Below, piece after piece: positions 25,289-33,046 of a DNA stretch of 35,401 bases (position 1 is its first letter; each line of letters begins with the position of its first letter). This DNA is from Lachnospiraceae bacterium. Lineage in GTDB: Bacteria; Bacillota; Clostridia; Lachnospirales; Lachnospiraceae. Made by a program: the position numbers and the translations under genes. Location: the NCBI GenBank assembly GCA_022792295.1, contig JAAWAR010000068.1, positions 1 to 35,401 of the forward strand, written 5' to 3'. The notes below the pieces were generated by a model. The model was not told the origin of the DNA. It saw nothing but the letters and a program-made list of their open reading frames with translations, and did not search any database.

Positions 25289-25561
25289 TTGGAAAAGATC
25301 AACCTGGATGGGATGGTTTCCATTCCGTATTTAAAAAAGGCTGTGTTTACCGGGAGCCATAAGGGCATGTGCTTTCTGTTACGGAGCCAGACAAGCGGGG
25401 AGGATATGCTGCTGCAGGCAGCGGCCTGGCCCGGCCCGTTTAATTTTTCCGCAACGGATGAGGAAAAAAAGGTCTATCAGGAATTTGCATTCAGCGAGGA
25501 AGGGCTCCTTGAAGCGGTTGACTGGCTGAATGAATCCTATGAAAAAGAGCATGCTTTGTGA
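25289..25561 (+). CDS. Small conserved-looking protein of unknown function (90 aa)
   Basis: A soluble, acidic, mostly alpha/beta sequence with no signal peptide or membrane segment. Notable pieces are SHKGMCFLLRSQTSGEDM near the middle and a C-terminal helix FAFSEEGLLEAVDWLNESYE. It begins with TTG, well supported by GAGGAGA five bases upstream and by its position 10 bases after the last ABC ATPase gene, so it belongs to the importer operon. I do not recognise the family. A role tied to the imported ligand is possible only by context. Confidence 0.7.
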   Translation: MEKINLDGMVSIPYLKKAVFTGSHKGMCFLLRSQTSGEDMLLQAAAWPGPFNFSATDEEKKVYQEFAFSEEGLLEAVDWLNESYEKEHAL

Positions 25562-25592
25562 ATTCCTTCGCTGAAATGACGCTAGTCTGTAT

Positions 25593-25611
25593 GGCGGCTC
25601 TAAGAGCCGCC
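25593..25611. terminator. GC-rich hairpin between convergent genes
   Basis: GGCGGCTC and GAGCCGCC pair perfectly around a three-base loop. It covers the stop codon of the minus-strand HD-LarE gene and lies 32 bases after the small plus-strand gene. There is no T-tract in either direction, so its strength as a terminator is uncertain. Confidence 0.4.
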
Positions 25612-27180
25612 GCGGGTTTCCAAATCCAGAAGGACATGCTGGAATTCTGTTTTGAATTGTATATAAACGATCTTGTACGTCTCCAGCAGAAGCGGAAAAT
25701 CGGCTTCTGTGAGCTGAATCTTTGCCGAAAACAGCCGGTTGTCGTCAAACGTATCCTTTCCGGCAGGCTCCTCAAACACCCGTACACGAAAGTCTGAAAA
25801 ACCCAGACGGGAAAGCTCGGTTTCGGCCCATTCGATTTTTTTGAGTATGCGGCTGTCAAGCGGCGTAGCTGTGGGGACGCGCGTCGCAAGACAGGCATAG
25901 GCCGGTTTGTTCCAAGTAAAAAGTCCTGCGATCCGGGAATATTCCCGGATTTCTTTTTTGGTAAGCCCGCAGAGCCGCAGCGGGGAGAGGACTTTAAGCT
26001 CTTTGAGGGCACGCATACCGGGGCGGTCTCCTGCGTCATCGGAGGCATTGGTGCCATCCAGCACCTTACAAAAGCCGGCATCTGCAGCCGCTTGAAGGAT
26101 CGTCTGAAAGATGGCGCGCTTGCAGTGGTAGCAGCGGTCTGCCGGATTCTGCCTTACGGCCGGTACGCTTAAAATATCAAAGGGAAGGAAGGTGAGACCG
26201 ACGTTAAGGGCCTCGGCAAGCCGCTTTGCATCTTCCCTTTCAAAAGCCGGCTGGAAAGGGGTCGCCACATAAAACGCGTGAACCTTTGCCCTGCAGATTC
26301 CGGCGGCATACAAAAGATAGGCGGAATCCACACCGCCGGAGAAGGCCAGAGCGCAGGAATTGTGTTCCCGGAAGAAGCGCTGAAGGGATTCGGGAACTGC
26401 TTTGTCCTTAAGGCGTTCATCAATATAGTGTTCGATAACGGAAAAGACCTTCTCAACCTGCCCACCTGTCCGGGCATCCGCAAATGTCACTCTCTCGAAC
26501 GGCCTGCGGTAATAGCCCTGTTTTCTTGCGATTGCAAAGCTCTCCGGATAGTTCAGATCAAAAAAGTATCCGATGAAGCTGACCCAGTAGTCCAGATAGG
26601 TCTTACGGATCGTCTTGTCGATACAGCGGTGTTCACAGACGGCTTGTAAAACTGCAGGGGAAATGGTCTCCTTTGCCACCTCCGAGTCCGGCACACCGAC
26701 TACATCCACCATGTTTTCCTCTGCGAAGACACGGAAAATGTCACACTTATCGGCGTCGCGGATCAGCTTGCAAAGAGGAAGGAAATCTTTTGGTACGCTG
26801 CGGTCAATTTCCAGCTTATTATGGTTTGCGATCGCGGTTAAAACCATCTGCCGGTCAACCTTGGAAAGTTTGTCCAGGATTTTGTCTTCCCATAGGATTC
26901 GGCAGCTTAAAAGAGCATGGTTTACGCTCATATGGTCGAGAAAGGTATCATAGCGCTTTAACTGTTCAAAACGCCCGATGTCGTGAAACTGCGCGCAGAT
27001 GAGAGCCAGGTTTGTCAGGTGCGGGTCAAGACGGCGCTCCTTACAGAGCTGTTCCATAATCGCGACAACATGGTTCGTGTGGATAATTTTCAGCTCCACA
27101 CGTCCGTCTGTCCGGTCATAGCGGCTGGCGTACTGTTCGAAGATTTGTTTGCAGGTACGAAAGGAGACGGTCTGCTCCAT
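25600..27180 (-). CDS. HD-domain/LarE fusion: HD phosphohydrolase-like domain plus ATP-dependent sacrificial sulfur transferase (526 aa)
   Basis: Residues 1 to about 225 form an HD domain with the metal-binding set His37, His66-Asp67 (HDIGR) and Asp144 (RDADKCD), plus His120. Residues about 255-526 are LarE, the enzyme that activates the pyridinium dicarboxylate mononucleotide with ATP and donates its own cysteine sulfur to build the nickel-pincer nucleotide of LarA-type racemases. LarE marks are the PP-loop SGGVDS (281-286), RCYHCKRAIF (Cys350, Cys353), LDGTNASDD, DRPGMRAL, LSPLRLCGLTKKEIR and NKPAYACLATR. Cys430 is at about position 175 of the LarE part, where Lactobacillus plantarum LarE has its sacrificial Cys176. 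On the coding strand GAGGA precedes the ATG by about seven bases. LarA, LarB and LarC are not in the window. The HD partner is unusual; its substrate is unknown. Confidence 0.9.
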   Translation of the reverse strand: MEQTVSFRTCKQIFEQYASRYDRTDGRVELKIIHTNHVVAIMEQLCKERRLDPHLTNLALICAQFHDIGRFEQLKRYDTFLDHMSVNHALLSCRILWEDKILDKLSKVDRQMVLTAIANHNKLEIDRSVPKDFLPLCKLIRDADKCDIFRVFAEENMVDVVGVPDSEVAKETISPAVLQAVCEHRCIDKTIRKTYLDYWVSFIGYFFDLNYPESFAIARKQGYYRRPFERVTFADARTGGQVEKVFSVIEHYIDERLKDKAVPESLQRFFREHNSCALAFSGGVDSAYLLYAAGICRAKVHAFYVATPFQPAFEREDAKRLAEALNVGLTFLPFDILSVPAVRQNPADRCYHCKRAIFQTILQAAADAGFCKVLDGTNASDDAGDRPGMRALKELKVLSPLRLCGLTKKEIREYSRIAGLFTWNKPAYACLATRVPTATPLDSRILKKIEWAETELSRLGFSDFRVRVFEEPAGKDTFDDNRLFSAKIQLTEADFPLLLETYKIVYIQFKTEFQHVLLDLETRGGS

Positions 27181-27618
27181 AAAAGGTTCCTCTTTTCTTT
27201 TAAACGATAATTCCTGTTGTTATCAGGGGCGGGGGCGCTCAGCTTGTGCAGATGCAGGCGATATAAACGGCTTGGCCGGCCGGAAAGGCGGATAGTTTGC
27301 AGACAGACCGATGACCCCGGCGTAACCGTCTTTAAAGGAGCCTGTAAAAAGGAGAGCGTTTTTTTGGAGGGCATGCCAGCCCTTTGTTTTGGTAGCATAT
27401 ATGGATAAGTATAACAGCCGGTCCAGAAAATGTCCATACGGCTGACGATGGGAAAATGTCAAAAAATTCCTAAGTTACCTATAAATTTAACAAAATGTTT
27501 TCAATCATAATGTTAGATCATATACGGCAAAAACTTTCTGACGTATGCTGAAATAAAAAGGAAAGTGCATAGGCTGTGCGGTAATTATGATGTGACTTTC
27601 CAAAGGGAGTGTGTTACA
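27181..27618. other. Intergenic gap between divergent genes
   Basis: No recognisable gene. A minus-strand frame of 79 codons (27462-27223) and a plus-strand frame of 63 codons (27217-27408) overlap each other, and neither resembles a known family or has a good ribosome site. From about 27460 the sequence becomes AT-rich, as expected for promoters of the downstream operon, but no -35/-10 pair is convincing. Confidence 0.4.
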
Positions 27619-27714
27619 ATGAAAAAAAAGGGAAAGAGAGCGTTTATTTATGGAGGGATTGCAAAGGGAACAGATCGAACGAGCATTTATTTTTTTGGAG
27701 AAAAGGCAGGATGA
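27619..27714 (+). CDS. Possible 31-codon leader peptide overlapping the M20 peptidase start
   Basis: ATG 27619 has a better-placed ribosome site (AGGGAG, 27604-27609) than the peptidase gene. It opens a 31-residue basic frame (MKKKGKRAFIYGG...) that overlaps the first 65 bases of the peptidase in another frame. It may be a translated leader coupling expression, or a chance frame. Confidence 0.25.
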   Translation: MKKKGKRAFIYGGIAKGTDRTSIYFFGEKAG

Positions 27715-28825
27715 AATGTTTTCTCTGCTTCGGAGGCTTGTAAATCAAGAAAGCGGAAACGGCGATAAGGCGGGCTGCGATGCAATGTGCGCACTTATGA
27801 AAGAGGAGCTCGAAGGCCTCGGGGCTGTCACACGGGTGACGCCCATGGAGGCGAAGGGGAATTTTCTGTACGGAGTATGGGGCGAGGGGAGAGGGCTGGA
27901 TCCAGTTTTATTCAGCGGCCACATGGATACGGTTTTTCCAAAAGGGACTCTTGCAAAGAACCCGTTTCGTGTGGAGAACGGCAGGATAATGGGGCCGGGC
28001 GCCCTGGACATGAAGGCCGGACTTGTGATTGCGCTGTTTGCGGCCAGGGCGTTAAAGGAGGCCGGCTATGAGGCCCGCCCGCTCCGTTTCGCTTTTCCGG
28101 GTGATGAGGAGAACGGGCACAGGGAGTCTGGGGCGGCAGAGGAAATTAAAAAAGCGGCCAGAGGCTGTGCGGCGGCTTTTAACTTCGAGACAGGCTATCC
28201 GGATGACGGGATTGTCGTGGAACGAAAGGGCTCTTGCCGCTTTACCGTAAAGGTGTATGGTGTGGCGGCCCACTCGGGAAATGCCCCGGAGAAAGGGAGG
28301 AACGCGATCCTTGAGATGGCGCATAAGGTGATCGCACTTCAGGCGCTAAATGATTTAGAGCACGGGACGTCGCTAAACGTCGGGCTTGTCGCAGGCGGGA
28401 CTTCGGTCAACTCGGTTCCGGATTTTTGTCAGACGAGTGTGGATGTCCGATATACGAAAAAGGAGCGTCTGGATACACTGCTTGGACGGGTAAGGCAGAT
28501 CTGTGCAGAAACGCAGATTGAGGGAACCAGGACAGAGCTCATCCTTTCTTCCGTCAGTGCGGTTATGGAGCCTTCTTTGGAGATTCTGGGACTCTTTGAA
28601 CATGTAAAAAAAGCGGCAGAGGAAACCGGATATCCCGGAAAGCTCCATCCGATCAAGGTGGGTGGCTGGTCTGATGCAAGCCTGATCGCGGCGGAACATG
28701 TTCCGGTGGTCTGCGGTATGGGGGCAAAAGGGGAGTTTAATCACACGGACCGTGAATATGCAGATGTGTCCTCCCTTGTGCCAAGGGCAAAATTAGCGGC
28801 TGCATCGGTGATTCTTTTACAGTAG
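27650..28825 (+). CDS. M20 family metallopeptidase, CPG2/ArgE/DapE type (391 aa)
   Basis: A dinuclear zinc hydrolase of the M20 family. Metal ligands are visible in order: His in FSGHMDTVFP, bridging Asp in GALDMKAG, catalytic Glu-Glu in GDEENGHRESG and a C-terminal His in GEFNHTDREY. A dimerisation insert (CRFTVKVYGVAAHSGNAPEKG) lies in the middle. The pattern is closest to carboxypeptidase G2-like enzymes that cleave acyl or peptidyl amino acids; the true substrate is unknown. There is no signal peptide, so it is cytoplasmic. A paralogue lies two genes downstream, with an AEC carrier between them. Confidence 0.88.
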   Translation: MEGLQREQIERAFIFLEKRQDEMFSLLRRLVNQESGNGDKAGCDAMCALMKEELEGLGAVTRVTPMEAKGNFLYGVWGEGRGLDPVLFSGHMDTVFPKGTLAKNPFRVENGRIMGPGALDMKAGLVIALFAARALKEAGYEARPLRFAFPGDEENGHRESGAAEEIKKAARGCAAAFNFETGYPDDGIVVERKGSCRFTVKVYGVAAHSGNAPEKGRNAILEMAHKVIALQALNDLEHGTSLNVGLVAGGTSVNSVPDFCQTSVDVRYTKKERLDTLLGRVRQICAETQIEGTRTELILSSVSAVMEPSLEILGLFEHVKKAAEETGYPGKLHPIKVGGWSDASLIAAEHVPVVCGMGAKGEFNHTDREYADVSSLVPRAKLAAASVILLQ

Positions 28826-28853
28826 ACAACAAGTAGATTTCCGGCTGGGGCTA

Positions 28854-28862
28854 TGGTATAAT
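28854..28862 (+). promoter_or_regulatory. Extended -10 promoter for the AEC carrier gene
   Basis: TGGTATAAT is an extended -10 element with a perfect TATAAT at 28857-28862. No good -35 is seen. Transcription would begin near 28869, giving a leader of about 140 bases with folded elements. Confidence 0.5.
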
Positions 28863-28875
28863 CTCGGCAGAGGTT

Positions 28876-28952
28876 ATACTGCGCAGGCCAGTTTGTGCAC
28901 ATAGTGCAGAAAGCCGAGAAAATCCCCGGAGGGATAGGATGTCCGGAGGACA
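28876..28952 (+). promoter_or_regulatory. Folded leader with two GGA-loop hairpins before the AEC carrier gene
   Basis: CTGCGC (28879-28884) pairs with GTGCAG (28904-28909) as a first hairpin. Two short hairpins follow in tandem, ATCCC-CGGA-GGGAT (28922-28935) and TGTCC-GGA-GGACA (28940-28952), each presenting GGA in the loop. GGA in a loop is the core of CsrA recognition sites, so post-transcriptional control by CsrA is a possibility. No csrA gene is in the window and the hairpins are about 60 bases before the start codon. Confidence 0.35.
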
Positions 28953-29010
28953 AGCTATAATCTGATAGAGAAAAGGACAGTATAGACAGTCGATTAAGTG
29001 AGGCGGACAA

Positions 29011-29919
29011 ATGGAGATTATTTTACTAAAGCAGATTTGTATCATGTTCCTGTTGATTGCAATCGGTATTCTTTTGGTGAAAAAAAGGTATCTTTCCGAA
29101 CAGGGTGGGAAGGATCTGGGAACAATTCTTTTAAGGGCGGTGATTCCTTGTGTCATCGTCAAATCCTATCTTACCGAATATTCGCCGGAACGGGCAAGGG
29201 ACCTGGCGATCGCGATTGCGCTGGCCCTTTTGGCGCTGGCAGTTGCGATCGCAGTCTCCTATATATGTTTCGGGACGCGCGGGAGAATCGAAAACTTCGG
29301 AGCTGCATTCTGCAACGTGGGATTCATCGGAATTCCCCTGATTCAGGCGGTCCTTGGGGACGGCGGTGTGTTTTATCTGGCAGGTTTTATCGCATTTTTG
29401 AATATTTTACAATGGACCTACGGAGTTCTTATTATGACCGGAGATGCAAGTGCGATCCGCATGAAGGCGATCTCCACAAATCCGGTAGTGATTTCCGTTA
29501 TCATAGGTATGCTGATCTTCTTTCTGCGGATTCCGATCCCGCAGGTCGTCACAAGCACACTTTCCAATATGGCGAATCTGAATACGCCGCTTGCCATGAT
29601 TATCTTGGGCACCTATCTGGCAAAGATGGACTGGAAGGAGATTTTTACAGTAAAAAGCGCATATTTCTGTGTGCTTGTACGGCTTGTTGTGATACCTGCA
29701 GCGACGCTTTTTGTCCTGCTTATGATCCCTGGAGTGAAAGCGGATATTAAAAAGGTCATTCTGATCGGATGCAGCACGCCGGTTGGCTCGAACATCGCAA
29801 TTTTTGCCAAGCAATATGATAAGGATTACAAATTGTCAGTTGTGGTCGTGTGTCTAAGCACGCTGCTTTGCGTGATCACAGTACCGGTATTTTATATGTT
29901 TGTAGAAAAATTTATATAA
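29011..29919 (+). CDS. AEC (auxin efflux carrier) family transporter (302 aa)
   Basis: An integral membrane protein with about ten hydrophobic segments in the two-half AEC arrangement. Marks include GAAFCNVGFIGIPLIQAVLG with the family's N-x-G-F/G-xP pattern, LNTPLAMIILGTYLAKMDW and, near the end, GCSTPVGSNIAIFAKQY. Bacterial AEC proteins carry malonate, malate and other small carboxylates or amino acids, in either direction. Lying between two M20 peptidases, it may import their substrate or export a product. The ATG is preceded by GTGAGGCGG, a weak site. Confidence 0.9.
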   Translation: MEIILLKQICIMFLLIAIGILLVKKRYLSEQGGKDLGTILLRAVIPCVIVKSYLTEYSPERARDLAIAIALALLALAVAIAVSYICFGTRGRIENFGAAFCNVGFIGIPLIQAVLGDGGVFYLAGFIAFLNILQWTYGVLIMTGDASAIRMKAISTNPVVISVIIGMLIFFLRIPIPQVVTSTLSNMANLNTPLAMIILGTYLAKMDWKEIFTVKSAYFCVLVRLVVIPAATLFVLLMIPGVKADIKKVILIGCSTPVGSNIAIFAKQYDKDYKLSVVVVCLSTLLCVITVPVFYMFVEKFI

Positions 29920-29937
29920 TGAAGGAGGCAGACAAGG

Positions 29938-31062
29938 ATGGAGCAGAGGATTCTTTCCTATTTAAAGGAACATGAGGCGGAAATTTTTGAGGATCTGAAA
30001 ACGCTGGCTCTCGCAGAGGCGAGCACTTCAGATATCGAGGCGCTTTCGGAATGCCGCAGAGTGTTGGAGCGGCTTATTCTGGAGCGGACCGGCTGTGAGC
30101 CGTATACGTATAAGGCGGAAAAAAGGCATGATCTTGTGCGCTTTGAATATGGGGAGGGGACAGAAAAAGTCCTCTTGATCGGCCACTACGATACTGTGCA
30201 TCCGATTGGGACGTTAAAGTATTACACGGAGGGGAACGAGCTTCACGGCCCCGGTGTCATGGATATGAAAAGCGGGCTGATTTCGGCGATTTGGATCGTA
30301 AAGGCGTACAGGGAGCTAAAAATCGACCCGGGCAAACGGCTGGTCTTTATCTTTAATGGCGATGAGGAGACCGGCAGCAGGGAGTCCGAAGCGATTATCT
30401 GTGAGCTGGCAAAGGATGCAAAGGCGGCGCTCGTCTGTGAGCCCTGTGTGGCAAACGGTGATTTAAAAACCGGCCGTAAGGGTACCATGAACTTTGACGT
30501 AATCATTCACGGAAAAGCGGCGCACGCGGGAAACGCCCATAAAGTGGGTATAAACGCAATTCAGGAGATGGCAGAGGAAATTCTTTTTGTCCAGAGCCTG
30601 ACAGACTACGAGGCCGGAACCACGCTCAACGTAGGTGTCTGCGGCGGCGGGACGAAGGTCAATGTGATTCCGGACCGGGCAGAATATGAGGTAGATTGCC
30701 GATATCAGACAAAGGCAGAGGGAGAGAGGGTCAGGAAGGCCATTTGTGAGCTTGAGGTCAAGATTCCGGGGACGGTTAGGGAGGTACTGTTTAAGGATGG
30801 AAAGCCGCCGATGGAGCAGACACCGGAAAATCTTGCCCTGTTCGCGATCGCAAAGGAATGCGGAAAGAGGCTGGGGCTTTCCTTCTCCCATCAGTTTGTA
30901 GGCGGAGGAAGCGACGGGAATGCGGTCTCTGCAATGGGAATTCCGACGCTGGACGGCCTTGGCGCCTGGGGGGATTATGCTCACAGTCCGAACGAATATC
31001 TCCGGATTGATCAGTATGTTTTACGGATCGCACTGCTTGGGCTTTTGGTCATAGAAATTTAA
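29938..31062 (+). CDS. M20 family metallopeptidase, second copy (374 aa)
   Basis: A paralogue of the upstream M20 enzyme. It has His in LIGHYDTVHP, Asp in GVMDMKSG, Glu-Glu in GDEETGSRESEA, the central insert FDVIIHGKAAHAGNAH, and a late His in WGDYAHSPNEYLR. GGSDGNAVSAMGIPTLDGLG matches the CPG2-like pattern. Sequence differs clearly from the first copy, so the two probably act on different substrates or steps. GAAGGAGG precedes ATG 29938, 19 bases after the carrier gene, so the two are co-transcribed. Confidence 0.88.
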   Translation: MEQRILSYLKEHEAEIFEDLKTLALAEASTSDIEALSECRRVLERLILERTGCEPYTYKAEKRHDLVRFEYGEGTEKVLLIGHYDTVHPIGTLKYYTEGNELHGPGVMDMKSGLISAIWIVKAYRELKIDPGKRLVFIFNGDEETGSRESEAIICELAKDAKAALVCEPCVANGDLKTGRKGTMNFDVIIHGKAAHAGNAHKVGINAIQEMAEEILFVQSLTDYEAGTTLNVGVCGGGTKVNVIPDRAEYEVDCRYQTKAEGERVRKAICELEVKIPGTVREVLFKDGKPPMEQTPENLALFAIAKECGKRLGLSFSHQFVGGGSDGNAVSAMGIPTLDGLGAWGDYAHSPNEYLRIDQYVLRIALLGLLVIEI

Positions 31063-31111
31063 AAAGGCTGTGCTGGTTTGCGGGAACAAAAAAGAGAAGG
31101 AAGAAGACAGT

Positions 31112-33034
31112 ATGCACAAAGAAGTAATCTGGTTTACGACGCATATGCCAAATGTGGAAAAGCTGAACCGTTTTTTTGAGGAGCGAAAGCTGGAAATATC
31201 GGCATTTTATTCTCCGATTGAGGAAATCTATGATAATATACGCTGCCTGATTCGAGAGGTGGACTTAAAGGTTGCAATCGTCCGCGGCGGCTTATTCTCA
31301 GAGATCAAGGAGAATATCTCGATTCCTGTGGTCAATGTAAATCAGACAGTGATTGATTTTTACAATCTGTTCCCGCAGATCGAGCACATGTCGAAAAAAG
31401 CGGCTTTAGTCGGCTGGTATTCCGGTGTGCGCGGATTGGAGGATTTTTTAAAGAAGACGACGGCAAATATCCAGTATATAGATTTAAGAGACTGTGGCTT
31501 CAATAATTATATCGAGTATGCGACGGAGATCATCCTGCGGCTTAAGAGCGAGGGTGTGGATTTAATTGTCAGCGGCGGTGCGATAATCGAGATAGCGGCG
31601 AAATACGGGATGAATACGCTGTATGTAGGTCTCCTGGACCCACAGACAATTTTAAGCACGGCGACGGAGGCACAGTATCAGCTCCGCCTCTTGAAGGAGC
31701 AGGAGAGCCGCTTCGAATTTATCAATTCGATTTTCAACTGTATTTCCGAGGGAATCATCGCCGTCAATTCCCAGTGGGAAATCACAAATCTAAATCCCGT
31801 TGCGGCCAAGATGCTTGGTGCACAGCCGGTCCAGTGCTACGGTGAGCCGTTAGAGAATTATCTGGATCTGGGCAATCTGCACAACCGGCTGCTGGATGGG
31901 AAAAAGGTCGAAAATCAGATCATATCCATTTCGGATAAACGCCTTGTCATCAGCGCCGTGCCGAGCGTGATCCATGATAAAACAACAGGAGTCGTTATCA
32001 CGCTGCAGCAGATCGACGCGATCCATAACATCGAGAAGAAGCTTTGGAGCAAGTCTGCGGAAAAGGGGCTGATGGCCAGAAAGAGCCTGGATGACATTAT
32101 CGGCCACAACCCTAATCTGGTGGCGCTAAAGAGAAAGGCCATGCGGTATGCGGTCACGGATTCAACGGTGCTTATAACCGGCGAATCCGGAGTGGGCAAG
32201 GAGCTCTTTGCCCAAGGCATCCACAACCAAAGCCCCAGACGGAACGCCCCGTTTGTTGCGATCAACTGTGCGGCGCTGCCGGAAAACCTTCTGGAAAGCG
32301 AGCTGTTCGGCTATGTACGGGGAGCCTTTACCGGCGCAAGAAACGAGGGAAAGGCGGGCCTTTTCGAACTTGCCAATACGGGAACGATTTTTCTTGACGA
32401 GATCAGTGAGACCTCGCTGAACGTACAGACCAGGCTTTTAAGAGTTCTGCAGGAGCGCTCTGTAATCCGGATTGGGGGAAGCAGCATTATTCCGCTGGAT
32501 GTGCGTGTCATCGCCGCTACGAACCGGAATCTTGGCGAGTATATCCGAGAGAACCGTTTCAGACAGGATCTGTATTACCGCCTCTGTGTGCTGCCGATCC
32601 ATGTGCTGCCGCTCAGGGAGAGGCGGGAGGACATCCTGGAAATTATTTATTATATGCTGCGTGGCAAAAACAGCGGAAATATTCGTTTTTCCAGGGAGGC
32701 AGAACGGCTGCTCACGGAATACGACTGGCCGGGCAACGTCAGGGAGCTGTCTAATTTCGTGGAGAGGATCCTGGTTCTGCATGAAAAGGACCACATCTCG
32801 GGCCGGGAGGTACAGGAGGCCTTGTTTGTCTATGGGGAACTGGAGAAAACGTTTCAGCCCGAACCGGAGGAAATACAGAGCGAGGCCGACGCTGAAAGGG
32901 CCCGGATATGGAGAGCGCTGCAGGAAAATAACTGGAGCAGGAAGCGTGCGGCGGGTCAGCTTGGGATCAGTACGACCACGCTGTGGAGAAAAATTAAAAA
33001 ATGGAATATCCTTACGGATGAGGGAGAGGATTAG
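31112..33034 (+). CDS. Sigma-54-dependent activator with PrpR_N and PAS domains (640 aa)
   Basis: Residues about 5-185 match the PrpR N-terminal ligand-sensing domain (IREVDLKVAIVRGG, IPVVNVNQTVIDFY, GVDLIVSGGAIIEIA). About 205-310 is a PAS domain (FNCISEGIIAVNSQWEITN). About 330-560 is the AAA+ domain with Walker A GESGVGKE, the sigma-54 contact loop GAFTGA, Walker B IFLDEISE and the arginine-rich FRQDLYYRLCVLPIHVLPLR. The C-terminus is a Fis-type helix-turn-helix (KRAAGQLGISTTTLWRKIKKW). It should activate sigma-54 promoters on binding a small ligand. The nearest such promoter is at 34385-34400. ATG 31112 is chosen over the open frame from 31070 because GAAGGAAGA lies eight bases before it. 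Confidence 0.94.
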   Translation: MHKEVIWFTTHMPNVEKLNRFFEERKLEISAFYSPIEEIYDNIRCLIREVDLKVAIVRGGLFSEIKENISIPVVNVNQTVIDFYNLFPQIEHMSKKAALVGWYSGVRGLEDFLKKTTANIQYIDLRDCGFNNYIEYATEIILRLKSEGVDLIVSGGAIIEIAAKYGMNTLYVGLLDPQTILSTATEAQYQLRLLKEQESRFEFINSIFNCISEGIIAVNSQWEITNLNPVAAKMLGAQPVQCYGEPLENYLDLGNLHNRLLDGKKVENQIISISDKRLVISAVPSVIHDKTTGVVITLQQIDAIHNIEKKLWSKSAEKGLMARKSLDDIIGHNPNLVALKRKAMRYAVTDSTVLITGESGVGKELFAQGIHNQSPRRNAPFVAINCAALPENLLESELFGYVRGAFTGARNEGKAGLFELANTGTIFLDEISETSLNVQTRLLRVLQERSVIRIGGSSIIPLDVRVIAATNRNLGEYIRENRFRQDLYYRLCVLPIHVLPLRERREDILEIIYYMLRGKNSGNIRFSREAERLLTEYDWPGNVRELSNFVERILVLHEKDHISGREVQEALFVYGELEKTFQPEPEEIQSEADAERARIWRALQENNWSRKRAAGQLGISTTTLWRKIKKWNILTDEGED

Positions 33035-33046
33035 AGAAAGGATTCA

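Noticed and set aside
27223-27462. 79-codon minus-strand frame upstream of HD-LarE
   Set aside because: No ribosome site, overlaps another equally poor frame, and the peptide is not recognisable. It may be chance.
28829-29010. T-box leader before the AEC gene
   Set aside because: The conserved T-box sequence and specifier-loop arrangement are absent.
28998-29750. 250-codon plus-strand frame
   Set aside because: It is an out-of-frame shadow of the AEC carrier gene; composition is Arg/Ser/Cys/Gly-rich with no family likeness, while the other frame has clear membrane helices and AEC motifs.
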